Origin: Qipengyuania spongiae | GTDB taxonomy: Bacteria; Pseudomonadota; Alphaproteobacteria; Sphingomonadales; Sphingomonadaceae | Direction: 5' to 3' | DNA: 64,000 bases | Assembly: GCF_026168555.1 (NCBI RefSeq) | Contig: NZ_CP092471.1 | Coordinates: 816,501 to 880,500, forward strand | Part shown: piece after piece, positions 36,256-45,456 of the stretch | How positions within the stretch are numbered: the first letter of the stretch is position 1 | Layout: each line of letters opens with the position of its first letter | Translations under genes and position numbers: made by a program | Notes under the pieces: generated by a model | Told to the model about the DNA's origin: nothing | Database searches by the model: none | The model's input: the letters and a program-made list of their open reading frames with translations, nothing else

Positions 36256-37896
36256 ATGAAAGCATCCGATCTCATGGTCGCCGCACTCGAAGCCGAGGGA
36301 GTCGAATATGTTTTCGCCGTTCCAGGCGAAGAGAACCTGGATCTCCTGGAATCGCTGCGAACTTCCGCCATCACGCTGGTTCTGGCCCGTCACGAACAGG
36401 GCGCTGGCTTCATGGCGGCGACCTATGGCCGCCTGACCGGCAAGGCAGGTGTGTGCCTGGCAACGCTCGGGCCTGGTGCCACGAACCTGACCACACCGGC
36501 GGCCTATGCCGCGCTCGGGGCCTTTCCGCTCGTCATTATTACCGGGCAGAAACCGATCAAGACCTCGAAACAGGCCCAGTTCCAGATTGTCGACGTCGTT
36601 TCCCTGTTTACGCCGCTCTGCAAGGCTTCGACCCAGATCGTGAACGGCAATCGCATTCCCTCGCTCGTTCGCGAAGGGTTCCGTCTGGCGCAGGAAGAAA
36701 GACCCGGAGCCGTCCTCCTGGAACTGCCCGAAGATATCGCTGAAGAGGAAACGATCGAACCGGTCATACCGCCGCATGACAGGCGTTATGCGGTCGCCGG
36801 AGATGCTGCGCTCGACGAAGCGGCCCGGCGTATTCTTGCTGCGGAACGGCCCTTGCTATTGATCGGAGCTGGAGCGAACCGCCGCCGCGCTTCGAAAGCG
36901 TTGCGCAAATTCGTGTCTGATACCGGCTTTCCCTTCTTCGACACCCAGATGGGCAAGGGCGTGGTCGATGAAGATAGCGAACTCTATCTGGGCACTGCGG
37001 CGCTATCGTCGGGCGATTATGTTCACTGCGCGATCGAGAAGGCCGATCTGATCGTCAATATCGGTCACGACGTGGTGGAGAAGCCGCCCTTCTTCATGGA
37101 GCCGGACGGTCAGACCGTCATCCATATCAATTACAAGGCGGCTGAAGTCGATCAGGTCTACTTCCCGCAGCTCGAAGTCATCGGCGACATCGCCGGATCG
37201 GTCGAGCGGCTGGGAAGCCGCCTCGATGGCAAGCTGCAGTGCGACCGCAGCTATTATACCGCCCTGCATCACGAGATTGCTTCGCACATCTCCGAGACCA
37301 GCGACGACGAACGTTTTCCGATGGTCCCCCAGCGCGTGGTTGCCGACGTACGCAGCGTAATGGCGCGCGATGATATCGTTGCGCTCGACAACGGCATCTA
37401 CAAGATCTGGTTCGCCAGAAACTACATCGCCCACGAGCCTGGCACCATCCTGCTCGACAATGCATTGGCGACGATGGGCGCGGGCCTTCCATCGGCCATG
37501 ATGGCTGCGATGCTGGCGCCGGGGCGCAGAGTGCTCGCGGTATGCGGCGATGGCGGGTTCATGATGAACTCGCAGGAACTGGAAACGGCCGTCAGGCTTG
37601 GACTGAACCTTGTCGTTCTCGTTCTGAATGATGCAGCATACGGGATGATCCGCTGGAAGCAGGACCAGCTTGGCTTTCCGGACTACGGCCTGACCTTTTC
37701 CAATCCCGACTTTGTCACCTACGCACAAAGCTATGGAGCGACCGGCCACCGTGTCGAGCGAAGCGCGGATCTGGTTTCGGTCCTGAACGCCGCATTCGAG
37801 GCTGGCGGCGTGCACCTTGTCGACCTGCCCGTCGATTATTCCGAAAACAAGAAGGTGCTGATCGACGAACTCGGCGCAAAGGTGTGCGAGCTATGA
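36256..37896 (+). CDS. Acetolactate synthase-like ThDP-dependent enzyme
   Basis: A 546-residue thiamine diphosphate enzyme of the acetolactate synthase large-subunit family. The catalytic glutamate region LVLARHEQGAGFMAATYGR, the GDG motif VCGDGGFMMNSQELETAVRL with its distal asparagine, and LDNALATMGAGLPSAMMAA are present. No regulatory small subunit is encoded nearby, which fits a catabolic or specialised carboligase rather than biosynthetic AHAS. It is translationally coupled to an aldehyde dehydrogenase (ATGA), suggesting the two act on consecutive intermediates; the substrate is unknown. Confidence 0.85.
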   Translation: MKASDLMVAALEAEGVEYVFAVPGEENLDLLESLRTSAITLVLARHEQGAGFMAATYGRLTGKAGVCLATLGPGATNLTTPAAYAALGAFPLVIITGQKPIKTSKQAQFQIVDVVSLFTPLCKASTQIVNGNRIPSLVREGFRLAQEERPGAVLLELPEDIAEEETIEPVIPPHDRRYAVAGDAALDEAARRILAAERPLLLIGAGANRRRASKALRKFVSDTGFPFFDTQMGKGVVDEDSELYLGTAALSSGDYVHCAIEKADLIVNIGHDVVEKPPFFMEPDGQTVIHINYKAAEVDQVYFPQLEVIGDIAGSVERLGSRLDGKLQCDRSYYTALHHEIASHISETSDDERFPMVPQRVVADVRSVMARDDIVALDNGIYKIWFARNYIAHEPGTILLDNALATMGAGLPSAMMAAMLAPGRRVLAVCGDGGFMMNSQELETAVRLGLNLVVLVLNDAAYGMIRWKQDQLGFPDYGLTFSNPDFVTYAQSYGATGHRVERSADLVSVLNAAFEAGGVHLVDLPVDYSENKKVLIDELGAKVCEL

Positions 37897-39287
37897 AAAC
37901 GATCGTTCACAATCCCTTCGACCGCTCGCCGATTGCAGAAGTAGCGCTTGTCGACTGGGCTCAAATCGATGAATGGCTGAATGAAGCGCAGTTGCTCCAC
38001 CGCGACCGCCATGGCTGGCTTGCCGTGCACGAGCGTATCGCCATCCTCCGGCGGGCTGCGGATATCATGCGCGAACGAGCCGAGGATCTGGCTCTCCAGA
38101 TCGTCAGGGAGGGCGGCAAACCCCTGGTCGATGCGCGCGTGGAAGCCAGTCGCGCAATCAACAGCGTCGACTTGTGCGTTCAGGCGCTCAGCGATGGCGG
38201 CGGTCACAAGATCCCCATGGACCTGACAGAAGCGGGTGCGGGAAGGACGGCATATACATTCCGCGAACCGATCGGTCCTGTCGTGGCGATCTCGGCATTC
38301 AATCACCCCCTCAACCTGATCGTCCATCAGGTTGGACCGGCGGTAGCAGCCGGGTGCCCCGTTCTCATCAAGCCTGCGCTGGAAACGCCTCTGTCATGCC
38401 AGAGCTTCGTGAGCATTCTTCATGAAGCCGGCCTGCCCGAGGCCTGGTGCCGGTTCGCACCTTGCGGCAACGATATTGCCGAAAGAATGGTAACCGATCC
38501 GCGCACGGAGTTCTTCTCATTCATCGGTTCTGCGAAGATCGGCTGGATGCTTCGCTCGAAGCTGGCGCCGGGAACCCGCATTGCTCTCGAGCACGGCGGC
38601 GCGGCGCCGGTAATCGTGGACAGCGGCGTGGAGCGCGCAGCAGTGATCGCCTCGTTGCTCAAAGGCGGGTTCTATCATTCGGGTCAGGTCTGCGTTTCCG
38701 TGCAGCGCGTGTACGTCCCTGCTGCAGAATTGAAAGACTTCGCTCATGACCTAAGGCGAGCTGCCGAAAAGCTGGTAGTGGGCGATCCCGCCGATGCTGA
38801 GACCCAATGCGGACCCCTGATCCGAACGGAGGAAGTTGACCGCGTCGAACGCTGGGTCGATGAAGCCATCGCAGCAGGAGGCACCCTGGTGTGCGGGGGA
38901 AGCCGTCTGAGTGACACTCTTTTCTCCCCGACCGTCATTGTCGATCCTCCCGAAAGTGCCAAGATATCCCGGGAAGAAATCTTCGGCCCCGTGATCTGCG
39001 TGTATGGCTATGACGATATCGACCTGGCTATCGAGCAGGCCAATGCCCTGCCTTACGCCTTTCAGGCCGCTGTATTCAGCGATCGGCTGTCAATCGCCAA
39101 TCATTGCATACAGTCTCTGGCGGGATCGGCTGTGATGGTGAACGACCATACGGCATTCCGCGTGGACTGGATGCCTTTTGCAGGGCTGCGCCGCTCCGGG
39201 CTTGGCGTCGGCGGGATCCCCTACACTATGGCGGATATGAGCATTGAAAAAATGGCCGTCTGGAACTGGCCTGCGGCGGCATCATAG
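37893..39287 (+). CDS. Aldehyde dehydrogenase coupled to the ThDP enzyme
   Basis: A 464-residue NAD(P)-dependent aldehyde dehydrogenase. The cofactor segment GPVVAISAFNHPLNLIVHQV, the general base in RIALEHGGAAPVIVDSG and the nucleophile in YHSGQVCVSVQR are intact, and FAGLRRSGLGVGGI closes the fold. The start overlaps the ThDP enzyme's stop by ATGA. It could oxidise an aldehyde released by that enzyme or supply/drain a shared intermediate; this is inferred from coupling only. It converges with merR. Confidence 0.85.
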   Translation: MKTIVHNPFDRSPIAEVALVDWAQIDEWLNEAQLLHRDRHGWLAVHERIAILRRAADIMRERAEDLALQIVREGGKPLVDARVEASRAINSVDLCVQALSDGGGHKIPMDLTEAGAGRTAYTFREPIGPVVAISAFNHPLNLIVHQVGPAVAAGCPVLIKPALETPLSCQSFVSILHEAGLPEAWCRFAPCGNDIAERMVTDPRTEFFSFIGSAKIGWMLRSKLAPGTRIALEHGGAAPVIVDSGVERAAVIASLLKGGFYHSGQVCVSVQRVYVPAAELKDFAHDLRRAAEKLVVGDPADAETQCGPLIRTEEVDRVERWVDEAIAAGGTLVCGGSRLSDTLFSPTVIVDPPESAKISREEIFGPVICVYGYDDIDLAIEQANALPYAFQAAVFSDRLSIANHCIQSLAGSAVMVNDHTAFRVDWMPFAGLRRSGLGVGGIPYTMADMSIEKMAVWNWPAAAS

Positions 39288-39424
39288 CCCGTTCGACAGA
39301 CCCGGGATGGCGACACGGGCAGCTTCGCACTCGTCGGCCTTTCCCGAAGTTAAGTCTCTTATGGGCGGCCGACAAAAGCCGTGCATTGGCGAGCCTGACC
39401 GAACTGGCGCACGAGGCGCGGACA

Positions 39425-39823
39425 TCAAGGCTCGGCGGTACCCGCAAGTGCATCGATGATGCGGCAATCGCCTACAGTGTCTTGCTCGCAGGCAGCGATC
39501 ATACGCCCAAGTTCCGTCCGCAACGCCTCCAGGCTCGCGATCTTGCGCTCGACCTCGCCGAGATGGCTTCTGGCCAGAGCGTCGATGCCCGCGCAGGACC
39601 GGTCGGCATCATCGGAGAGATCGAGCAATTCCCTGATGCGTGCCATGGAGAAGCCGAGATCACGCGCGCGCCGTATGAAGTTAAGGCGCGCTTCCTCTGC
39701 TGGTCCATAATCGCGATAATTGGCCCGCGTGCGTGGAGGGGCAGCGAGGATACCCTCACGCTCGTAGAAGCGGATTGTTTCGGATTTGACGCCGGTTATC
39801 CGGGCAAGTTGACCAATTCTCAT
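39425..39823 (-). CDS. MerR-family metal-responsive regulator (CadR-like)
   Basis: A 132-residue MerR-type activator. The winged HTH begins MRIGQLARITGVKSETIRFY, a dimerisation helix follows, and three cysteines at residues 77, 112 and 120 sit almost where CadR has its Cys77/112/119 metal site. It is divergent from a CDF transporter gene and separated from it by a perfect 21-bp palindrome with the long promoter spacer typical of MerR control. It should activate that pump in response to a divalent or soft metal such as Cd, Zn or Pb. Confidence 0.9.
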   Translation of the reverse strand: MRIGQLARITGVKSETIRFYEREGILAAPPRTRANYRDYGPAEEARLNFIRRARDLGFSMARIRELLDLSDDADRSCAGIDALARSHLGEVERKIASLEALRTELGRMIAACEQDTVGDCRIIDALAGTAEP

Positions 39824-39841
39824 GACAAAGGCTCCTGCCGC

Positions 39842-39872
39842 TTGACCTTGTAGTTACTACAAGGTGCATAGG
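39842..39872 (+). promoter_or_regulatory. MerR-type promoter/operator driving the CDF gene
   Basis: A perfect palindrome of two 10-bp arms, ACCTTGTAGT (39845-39854) and ACTACAAGGT (39856-39865) around a central T, begins inside the -35 box TTGACC (39842-39847). The nearest -10-like box, CATAGG (39867-39872), lies 19 bases away, the overlong spacing that MerR regulators correct by DNA untwisting. The -10 is weak, so its exact position is uncertain. Confidence 0.8.
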
Positions 39873-39898
39873 GCGGATCGACGCAAGGAGTCGAGTAA

Positions 39899-40516
39899 AT
39901 GGGAAAGACCTGCTGCGGCCCCGATGAGGCCGGTGCAAACAACAACGATCCGACATGGCGGCGCATTCTGTGGATCGCACTGGGCCTTAATGCAATCATG
40001 TTCGGCGTGGAGATCGTGGCAGGCATTGCTGCGGATTCGCGCGCCTTGCAGGCCGACGCGCTCGACTTTCTCGGTGATGCGGCAAACTATGCTATCAGTC
40101 TCGGTGTAGCGGGGATGGCGCTCGTCTGGCGCGCGCGTGCGGCTCTCGTAAAGGCGGCGACCATGCTGGCTTTCGGCCTGTGGGTGCTCGGCTCGGCCAT
40201 CTGGGGTTTCTTTGTCGGGGCGTCGCCCGACCCGGGAACGATGGGCGCCATCGGTTCTCTTGCTCTGGCGGTAAATCTCGCCGTCGCCGCGATGCTGTTC
40301 CGGTATCGCTCGGGCGATGCGAACATGCGCTCGGTGTGGATCTGTTCGCGCAACGACGCGATCGGTAATATCGCCGTGCTGGCGGCAGCGATTGGCGTTT
40401 TCGGCACCGGCCGTGCGTGGCCCGATCTGGTTGTGGCGAGCATCATGGCAGGACTGGCGGTGTGGGGAAGTGCCGAAGTCTCCAAACAGGCCCGTGGCGA
40501 ACTGCGCTCTACCTAA
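39899..40516 (+). CDS. Short CDF-family transporter under MerR control
   Basis: A 205-residue six-helix CDF without a C-terminal cytoplasmic domain. Like the gene at 33715 it has DxxxD in helix 2 (QADALDFLGDAANYA) and NDxxxN in helix 5 (CSRNDAIGNIAVL). The N-terminus MGKTCCGPDE has a CC pair that could bind a soft metal. The upstream palindromic promoter links it to the divergent CadR-like regulator, so it is probably the regulator's target pump. Confidence 0.85.
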   Translation: MGKTCCGPDEAGANNNDPTWRRILWIALGLNAIMFGVEIVAGIAADSRALQADALDFLGDAANYAISLGVAGMALVWRARAALVKAATMLAFGLWVLGSAIWGFFVGASPDPGTMGAIGSLALAVNLAVAAMLFRYRSGDANMRSVWICSRNDAIGNIAVLAAAIGVFGTGRAWPDLVVASIMAGLAVWGSAEVSKQARGELRST

Positions 40517-40612
40517 ACTCCAGAATATCCCCGCGATCGGGGGTTGGAGGAAATACATTTCCGTCTACACCCTGCTATTGCGGATTAATTGCAACAGATA
40601 TAGAGACCCCTC

Positions 40613-42565
40613 ATGCATCGCATCGTCTCCGCCACCGTCCATCCGGCACTGCGGCTCATTCTGCTGGCGCTTGCGCTGTGTCTGTCCGTCACCGCGAACG
40701 CGGAAGAACCCGACGTGCGAACCACCTGGCGTCTGCTCGATTATATCGCGGTCGACTACGCCTCCGCCGTTTCCGAGGGACGTGTTGCCGACGAATTCGA
40801 ATATCGCGAAATGGTGGAGTTTTCCGATGTCGTGGCGCGGCAGATCGCTGCATTGCCGGATACTAAAGACAATCAAGCACTCATCCGCCGATCGGACCAG
40901 CTGCGAGCTCTGATCGCCAATAAGGAACCCGCCGAGCGAGTTGGGCGCTTAGCGCGCGCGCTGGCAGCCTCGTTGCTGACAGCCTACCCGGTTCCGCTTG
41001 CCCCTTCGCAAGCGCCCGACCTTGACCGCGCCCGCACTCTCTTCGCGCAGAACTGCGCCTCGTGTCACGGCGCCGCCGGAAGTGCGCCACCGGCCGCAAT
41101 GCAGGCACTTGATCCCCCGCCGATCGACTTCACCGATATCGACCGGGCGCGGCAGCGCAGTGCGTTCGGGCTTTACCAGGTCATCACGCAAGGGCTGGAA
41201 GGAACGTCCATGGCCAGCTTCGCATCGCTGTCCGACGAGGATCGCTGGGCGCTTGCATTCCATGCCGGCAGCATTGCTTTTGAAGATGTGGCCAAGGGCG
41301 AGCGTATTTGGCGGGAAGATGATGGCATACGCCAGCTTGTCCCCGATCTCGAGACGCTCGCCGCGCTCACACCGGAAAGTCTGGCCGAGCAGATCGGCGA
41401 GGACCGTGCGCTCGCCGTCATGGCCTATCTTCGCGCCAATCCCGATGCGGTGGGACAGGCAAATGACGCAGGTTCGCTCGCCTTCGTTCGCGATACGCTC
41501 GATCGCAGCCTGTCAGCTTATCGGGCTGGCAACCGAGAGGAAGCGCGGCAGCTTGCCCTGTCTGCCTATCTCGACGGGTTTGAACCCCTGGAGGCCCTCC
41601 TGGCAACGCGCGATGGCGGTTTGATGCGGGAGGTAGAACAGGCGCTCGGGCAATTCCGGGCCGGAATAGAGTCCGGTGCGAATCCATCCGAACTACAGCA
41701 ACTAAGGGCTCGCATCGATAGTCTGCTGGCAAGAGCCGAGGAAGCGTTGGCTCCTGAGGCGGCCAGCGAAATCTCGACCTTTCTCGGGGCGTTCACCATT
41801 CTCCTGCGCGAGGGGATCGAAGCAATTCTGGTTGTGATCGCCATGATCGCCTTTGTGAAAAAGTCGCAGCGCTCCGAGGTATTGCCCTATATCCATGGTG
41901 GGTGGATCGCTGCTCTTTTCGCAGGTGTCGCCACCTGGGTCGTAGCAACCTACTTCGTAAGCATCAGCGGGGCGAGCCGCGAGATGACCGAAGGGATCGG
42001 CGCGCTGCTTGCGGCTGTCATTCTCGTATCGGTCGGGATCTGGATGCATGGCAAATCCCAGGCCGAGGAATGGCGGCGCTATATCCAGGAAAAAATGGGC
42101 AAGGCGCTTTCGCGCGGATCGGCATGGTTTCTCTTTGGTCTTGCATTCGTGGTCGTCTACCGGGAAGCGTTCGAGACTATCCTGTTCTACGCTGCCCTGT
42201 GGAACCCGCAGAGCAGCGGCATCATACTGGCAGGTGCCTTGTCCGCAGTAGCGCTGCTGGCGCTCATTGCATGGGCCATGCTGCGCTACAGCCGCAAACT
42301 GCCGATCACCCAGTTCTTCCGCTACAGTGCTATCCTGATTGCGATCCTTGCGGTCATTCTCGCGGGCAAGGGCGTGGGCGCTTTCCAGGAGGCCGGAGTT
42401 CTTTCCGCCACTTTCATTGCCGGCTTGCCGCGCCTCGCCGAACTCGGCTTCTTCCCGACTGTCGAGACGATCGGCGCGCAATTGCTCACGCTGCTGGCCC
42501 TGATTGCCGGATTTCGGGTAAGTCGATCACCATCGGGACCGCAGCCGGCAGCTGTCGAGGGATAG
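40613..42565 (+). CDS. FTR1-family iron permease with fused periplasmic cytochrome c domain
   Basis: A 650-residue fusion. A signal peptide is followed by a periplasmic part with one c-type heme motif (CASCH, about residue 145) and a helical segment; from about residue 390 come seven membrane helices with the FTR1 iron motifs REGIEAILVVIA and REAFETILF (RExxE). FTR1 permeases import ferric iron after oxidation, and the fused cytochrome could take up the electrons. The neighbouring multicopper oxidases could act as ferroxidase partners; that link is inference. Confidence 0.88.
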   Translation: MHRIVSATVHPALRLILLALALCLSVTANAEEPDVRTTWRLLDYIAVDYASAVSEGRVADEFEYREMVEFSDVVARQIAALPDTKDNQALIRRSDQLRALIANKEPAERVGRLARALAASLLTAYPVPLAPSQAPDLDRARTLFAQNCASCHGAAGSAPPAAMQALDPPPIDFTDIDRARQRSAFGLYQVITQGLEGTSMASFASLSDEDRWALAFHAGSIAFEDVAKGERIWREDDGIRQLVPDLETLAALTPESLAEQIGEDRALAVMAYLRANPDAVGQANDAGSLAFVRDTLDRSLSAYRAGNREEARQLALSAYLDGFEPLEALLATRDGGLMREVEQALGQFRAGIESGANPSELQQLRARIDSLLARAEEALAPEAASEISTFLGAFTILLREGIEAILVVIAMIAFVKKSQRSEVLPYIHGGWIAALFAGVATWVVATYFVSISGASREMTEGIGALLAAVILVSVGIWMHGKSQAEEWRRYIQEKMGKALSRGSAWFLFGLAFVVVYREAFETILFYAALWNPQSSGIILAGALSAVALLALIAWAMLRYSRKLPITQFFRYSAILIAILAVILAGKGVGAFQEAGVLSATFIAGLPRLAELGFFPTVETIGAQLLTLLALIAGFRVSRSPSGPQPAAVEG

Positions 42566-42582
42566 GAGATCCCGGTTTGCGA

Positions 42583-43059
42583 TCAGCGGGGTCCGGTGCC
42601 GAGACGGCGCGCGAGCCACAAGGTGGCCGTGGGAACCGCGACCCACATCACGATCGGTACCAGGCCGATTTTGGTCCCGGGCACAAGCGGCATGATTGCA
42701 CTATAGGACCACCCCCAGTCGGCACCGACAGCCAGCACTTCGACCATGGCAGTAATGGCCAGGCCGATTCCCAGGAACACGACAAAACGCGAGATCGGCC
42801 AGTCTACGAGCCACGGCGTTTTACCACTGCCGACAGAGGCGCCGAGATAAGCGGCCACCATGATCCCGGCATCGCCGAACGAGGCCAGGCCGCAGCGACG
42901 TGCTGCCTCGGCAGGCGACAGACCTCCCGACTGGTAGAAAGGAAGCTGGAGCATCTCCCAGGCGAAAGCGATGAGAATTCCGAATATCGCGATCCAGAGG
43001 GCTGGATGAGCACCGCGCCATTCGCGCGATTCCTCAGAGATTTGGTCCTGATCCTGCAT
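42583..43059 (-). CDS. Four-helix membrane protein at the end of the copper operon
   Basis: A 158-residue protein with about four membrane helices: WIAIFGILIAFAWEMLQLP, ASFGDAGIMVAAYLG, ISRFVVFLGIGLAITAMVEV and GLVPIVMWVAVPTATLWLAR. ATG at 43059 (MQDQDQISEES) is chosen because the open frame upstream is the ATPase gene read out of frame. It lies 44 bases downstream of the copper ATPase on the same strand, so it probably belongs to that operon. No family is recognised. Confidence 0.6.
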   Translation of the reverse strand: MQDQDQISEESREWRGAHPALWIAIFGILIAFAWEMLQLPFYQSGGLSPAEAARRCGLASFGDAGIMVAAYLGASVGSGKTPWLVDWPISRFVVFLGIGLAITAMVEVLAVGADWGWSYSAIMPLVPGTKIGLVPIVMWVAVPTATLWLARRLGTGPR

Positions 43060-43103
43060 CGTCTGATTCGTCACTCCTGCGATCTCCGTCCCGTCCCCAT
43101 CGC

Positions 43104-45443
43104 TCAGGTATCGAATTTGGGAAGAGCGAGGGCGCGCAGGCGCAGGGCGTTGCCGATCACCGATACCGAAGACAGGCTCATCGCTGCGGCCGCGATCATC
43201 GGGTTCAAAAGCAACCCGGTCCACGGATAGAGAACACCTGCGGCGACCGGTATGCCGAGCGCATTATACGCAAAGGCAAAGAACAGGTTCTGCCTGATGT
43301 TGCGCATAGTGGCCCGAGACAGGACGAGCGCCTGAACAACGCCGACGAGGTCGCCGCGCACCAATGTCACGCCCGCGCTTTCGATCGCGACATCGGTACC
43401 CGTTCCCATCGCGATGCCGACATGCGAAGCGGCAAGCGCGGGTGCGTCGTTTATGCCGTCGCCGGCCATAGCGACCCGGCGACCCTCGCTCTTCAACTGC
43501 TCGATCTTGCGATGTTTGTCCTCGGGCGAGACGTTCGCTTCGACTTCGTCGATACCGACCTGGCTTGCTACCGCACGCGCGGTGGCTTCGCTGTCGCCGG
43601 TAAGCATCACGATCTTGATGCCGCGCTCATGCAACGCGGCAATAGCGGTGCGGCTGGTTGCCTTGATCGGATCGGCGACCGCGATAAGGCCTGCCGGTGC
43701 CCCGTCCACGGCCACGAACATCACCGTCTGTCCGAGGCTTCGGCCTTCGTCCGCCGTTGACCGCCAGCCTTCTTCGAGCGCCCCTATGCGCTCCATCATC
43801 TTTTCATTCCCGATCGCGACCAGGCGCTTGTCGACATTTGCCTGGATACCTTCGCCGGTCACGGACTCGATATCGGAAGCGTCGAGAATGGCAGCGCCCC
43901 TGTTTTGAGCCCCTTCCACGATCGCGTGGGCGAGCGGATGCTCGCTTCCTCTCTCAACGGCAGCGACAAGGCTCAGCAATTCCTGCTCGTCGAAATTTGG
44001 CTGCGGTTTTACGTCGACAAGATCAGGCTTGCCCCGGGTCAGCGTTCCGGTCTTGTCGACGACCAGCGTATCGATCTTTTCCAGCGTTTCGAGCGCTTCG
44101 GCGTTCTTGATCAGGATCCCGTGCTGCGCGCCCTTGCCGGTACCGGTCATGATCGACATCGGCGTCGCCAGTCCGAGCGCGCAGGGACACGCGATGATCA
44201 GAACGGCGACCGCGTTGACGAGCGCGTAGGCAAGGGCCGGTGCCGGTCCCCAGATGGCCCAGACGACAAAACTCACGATAGCGACAAGGACGACGATGGG
44301 TACGAACCATCCGGTGACCTGGTCGGCGAGCCGCTGGATCGGTGCCCGGCTGCGCTGGGCCTCCGCGACCATCTGCACGATCTTCGAGAGCATGGTGTCC
44401 GCGCCGACCTGCGTCGCGCGCATGGTGAAGCTGCCGGTCTGGTTTACGGTGCCCCCGATCACGGGATCGCCCGCGCTTTTCTTGACGGGAATGGGTTCGC
44501 CACTGATCATGGACTCGTCGATGGCGCTGCTTCCATCCTCGAGCGTGCCATCGACGGGGACCTTGTCGCCCGGACGCACGCGCAGCAGGTCCCCAGACGT
44601 CAATTCATCGAGCGGTACTTCGCGCTCGTCTCCGCGACCGAAAATCTTCATCGCGGTCGGGGGCGCGAGTTCGAGAAGCGCTCGCAAGGCGCTCGATGTC
44701 GATCCGCGCGCCTTGAGCTCGAGCACCTGCCCGAGCAGCACGAGGGTCGTGATAACCGCTGCGGCCTCGTAATAGACGCCGACCCGGCCCGCATGATCGC
44801 GGAAAGCCTCGGGGAAGATGTCCGGGGCGAGGGTTGCCACAAGGCTGAACAGATAAGCGATGGCGACGCCGAAGCCGATCAGGGTGAACATGTTGAGGTT
44901 CATGGTCCGGACCGATTGCAGCGCCCGGGTGAAGAAGGGCCAGCCGCCCCAAAGCACCACCGGAGTGGCCAGCAGGAGCTGCAGCCACTGCGCGAAAGCG
45001 GGTTCGATGACCTGATCGAACGGTCGCGACGGGATCATGTCGCCCATCGCATAGGCGAAGAGCGGCAGGGTGAAGAGCGCGCTCCACCAGAACCTTCGCC
45101 GCATGTCGACGAGTTCGGGATCGGGGCCCTCGTTCAAGGTGACCGTTTCGGGTTCGAGGGCCATCCCGCATATCGGGCAGGAGCCCGGCCCCGGCTGCCG
45201 GATCTCCGGATGCATCGGACAGGTGTATATCGTACCTTCCGGGACATCCTCGACAGCATCGAGGTGCGCCTTCGAAAGATACATCTCCGGATCCGCGCGG
45301 AACTTGTCGAGGCAGCGCGAGGAGCAGAAGTAATGGTCGCCACCCTCGTGTCGATCGATGAAGCGGGCGCCGTCCATCTTCACGCTCATTCCGCAAACGG
45401 GGTCGGTCGCCGTACCCTCGATTGCATTGTGCCCATCGCTCAT
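43104..45443 (-). CDS. copA: Copper-translocating P1B-type ATPase with YHS and CxxC-MH domains
   Basis: A 779-residue copper exporter. The N-terminus has a YHS domain ([15 protein letters not shown] and [10 protein letters not shown]) and a second metal-binding module ([20 protein letters not shown]), then eight helices with the transmembrane CPC motif in [13 protein letters not shown], the phosphorylation site [10 protein letters not shown], the SEHPLAHAI nucleotide block and [10 protein letters not shown]. It pumps Cu(I), possibly Ag(I), out of the cytoplasm. It follows the multicopper oxidase gene by 13 bases. Confidence 0.94.
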   Translation of the reverse strand: MSDGHNAIEGTATDPVCGMSVKMDGARFIDRHEGGDHYFCSSRCLDKFRADPEMYLSKAHLDAVEDVPEGTIYTCPMHPEIRQPGPGSCPICGMALEPETVTLNEGPDPELVDMRRRFWWSALFTLPLFAYAMGDMIPSRPFDQVIEPAFAQWLQLLLATPVVLWGGWPFFTRALQSVRTMNLNMFTLIGFGVAIAYLFSLVATLAPDIFPEAFRDHAGRVGVYYEAAAVITTLVLLGQVLELKARGSTSSALRALLELAPPTAMKIFGRGDEREVPLDELTSGDLLRVRPGDKVPVDGTLEDGSSAIDESMISGEPIPVKKSAGDPVIGGTVNQTGSFTMRATQVGADTMLSKIVQMVAEAQRSRAPIQRLADQVTGWFVPIVVLVAIVSFVVWAIWGPAPALAYALVNAVAVLIIACPCALGLATPMSIMTGTGKGAQHGILIKNAEALETLEKIDTLVVDKTGTLTRGKPDLVDVKPQPNFDEQELLSLVAAVERGSEHPLAHAIVEGAQNRGAAILDASDIESVTGEGIQANVDKRLVAIGNEKMMERIGALEEGWRSTADEGRSLGQTVMFVAVDGAPAGLIAVADPIKATSRTAIAALHERGIKIVMLTGDSEATARAVASQVGIDEVEANVSPEDKHRKIEQLKSEGRRVAMAGDGINDAPALAASHVGIAMGTGTDVAIESAGVTLVRGDLVGVVQALVLSRATMRNIRQNLFFAFAYNALGIPVAAGVLYPWTGLLLNPMIAAAAMSLSSVSVIGNALRLRALALPKFDT

Positions 45444-45456
45444 CTGTCGTTCTCCC

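Noticed and set aside
40530..40544. CCCCG-CGAT-CGGGG hairpin after the CDF gene
   Set aside because: Short stem without a T-run; may be a weak transcript end but cannot be supported.
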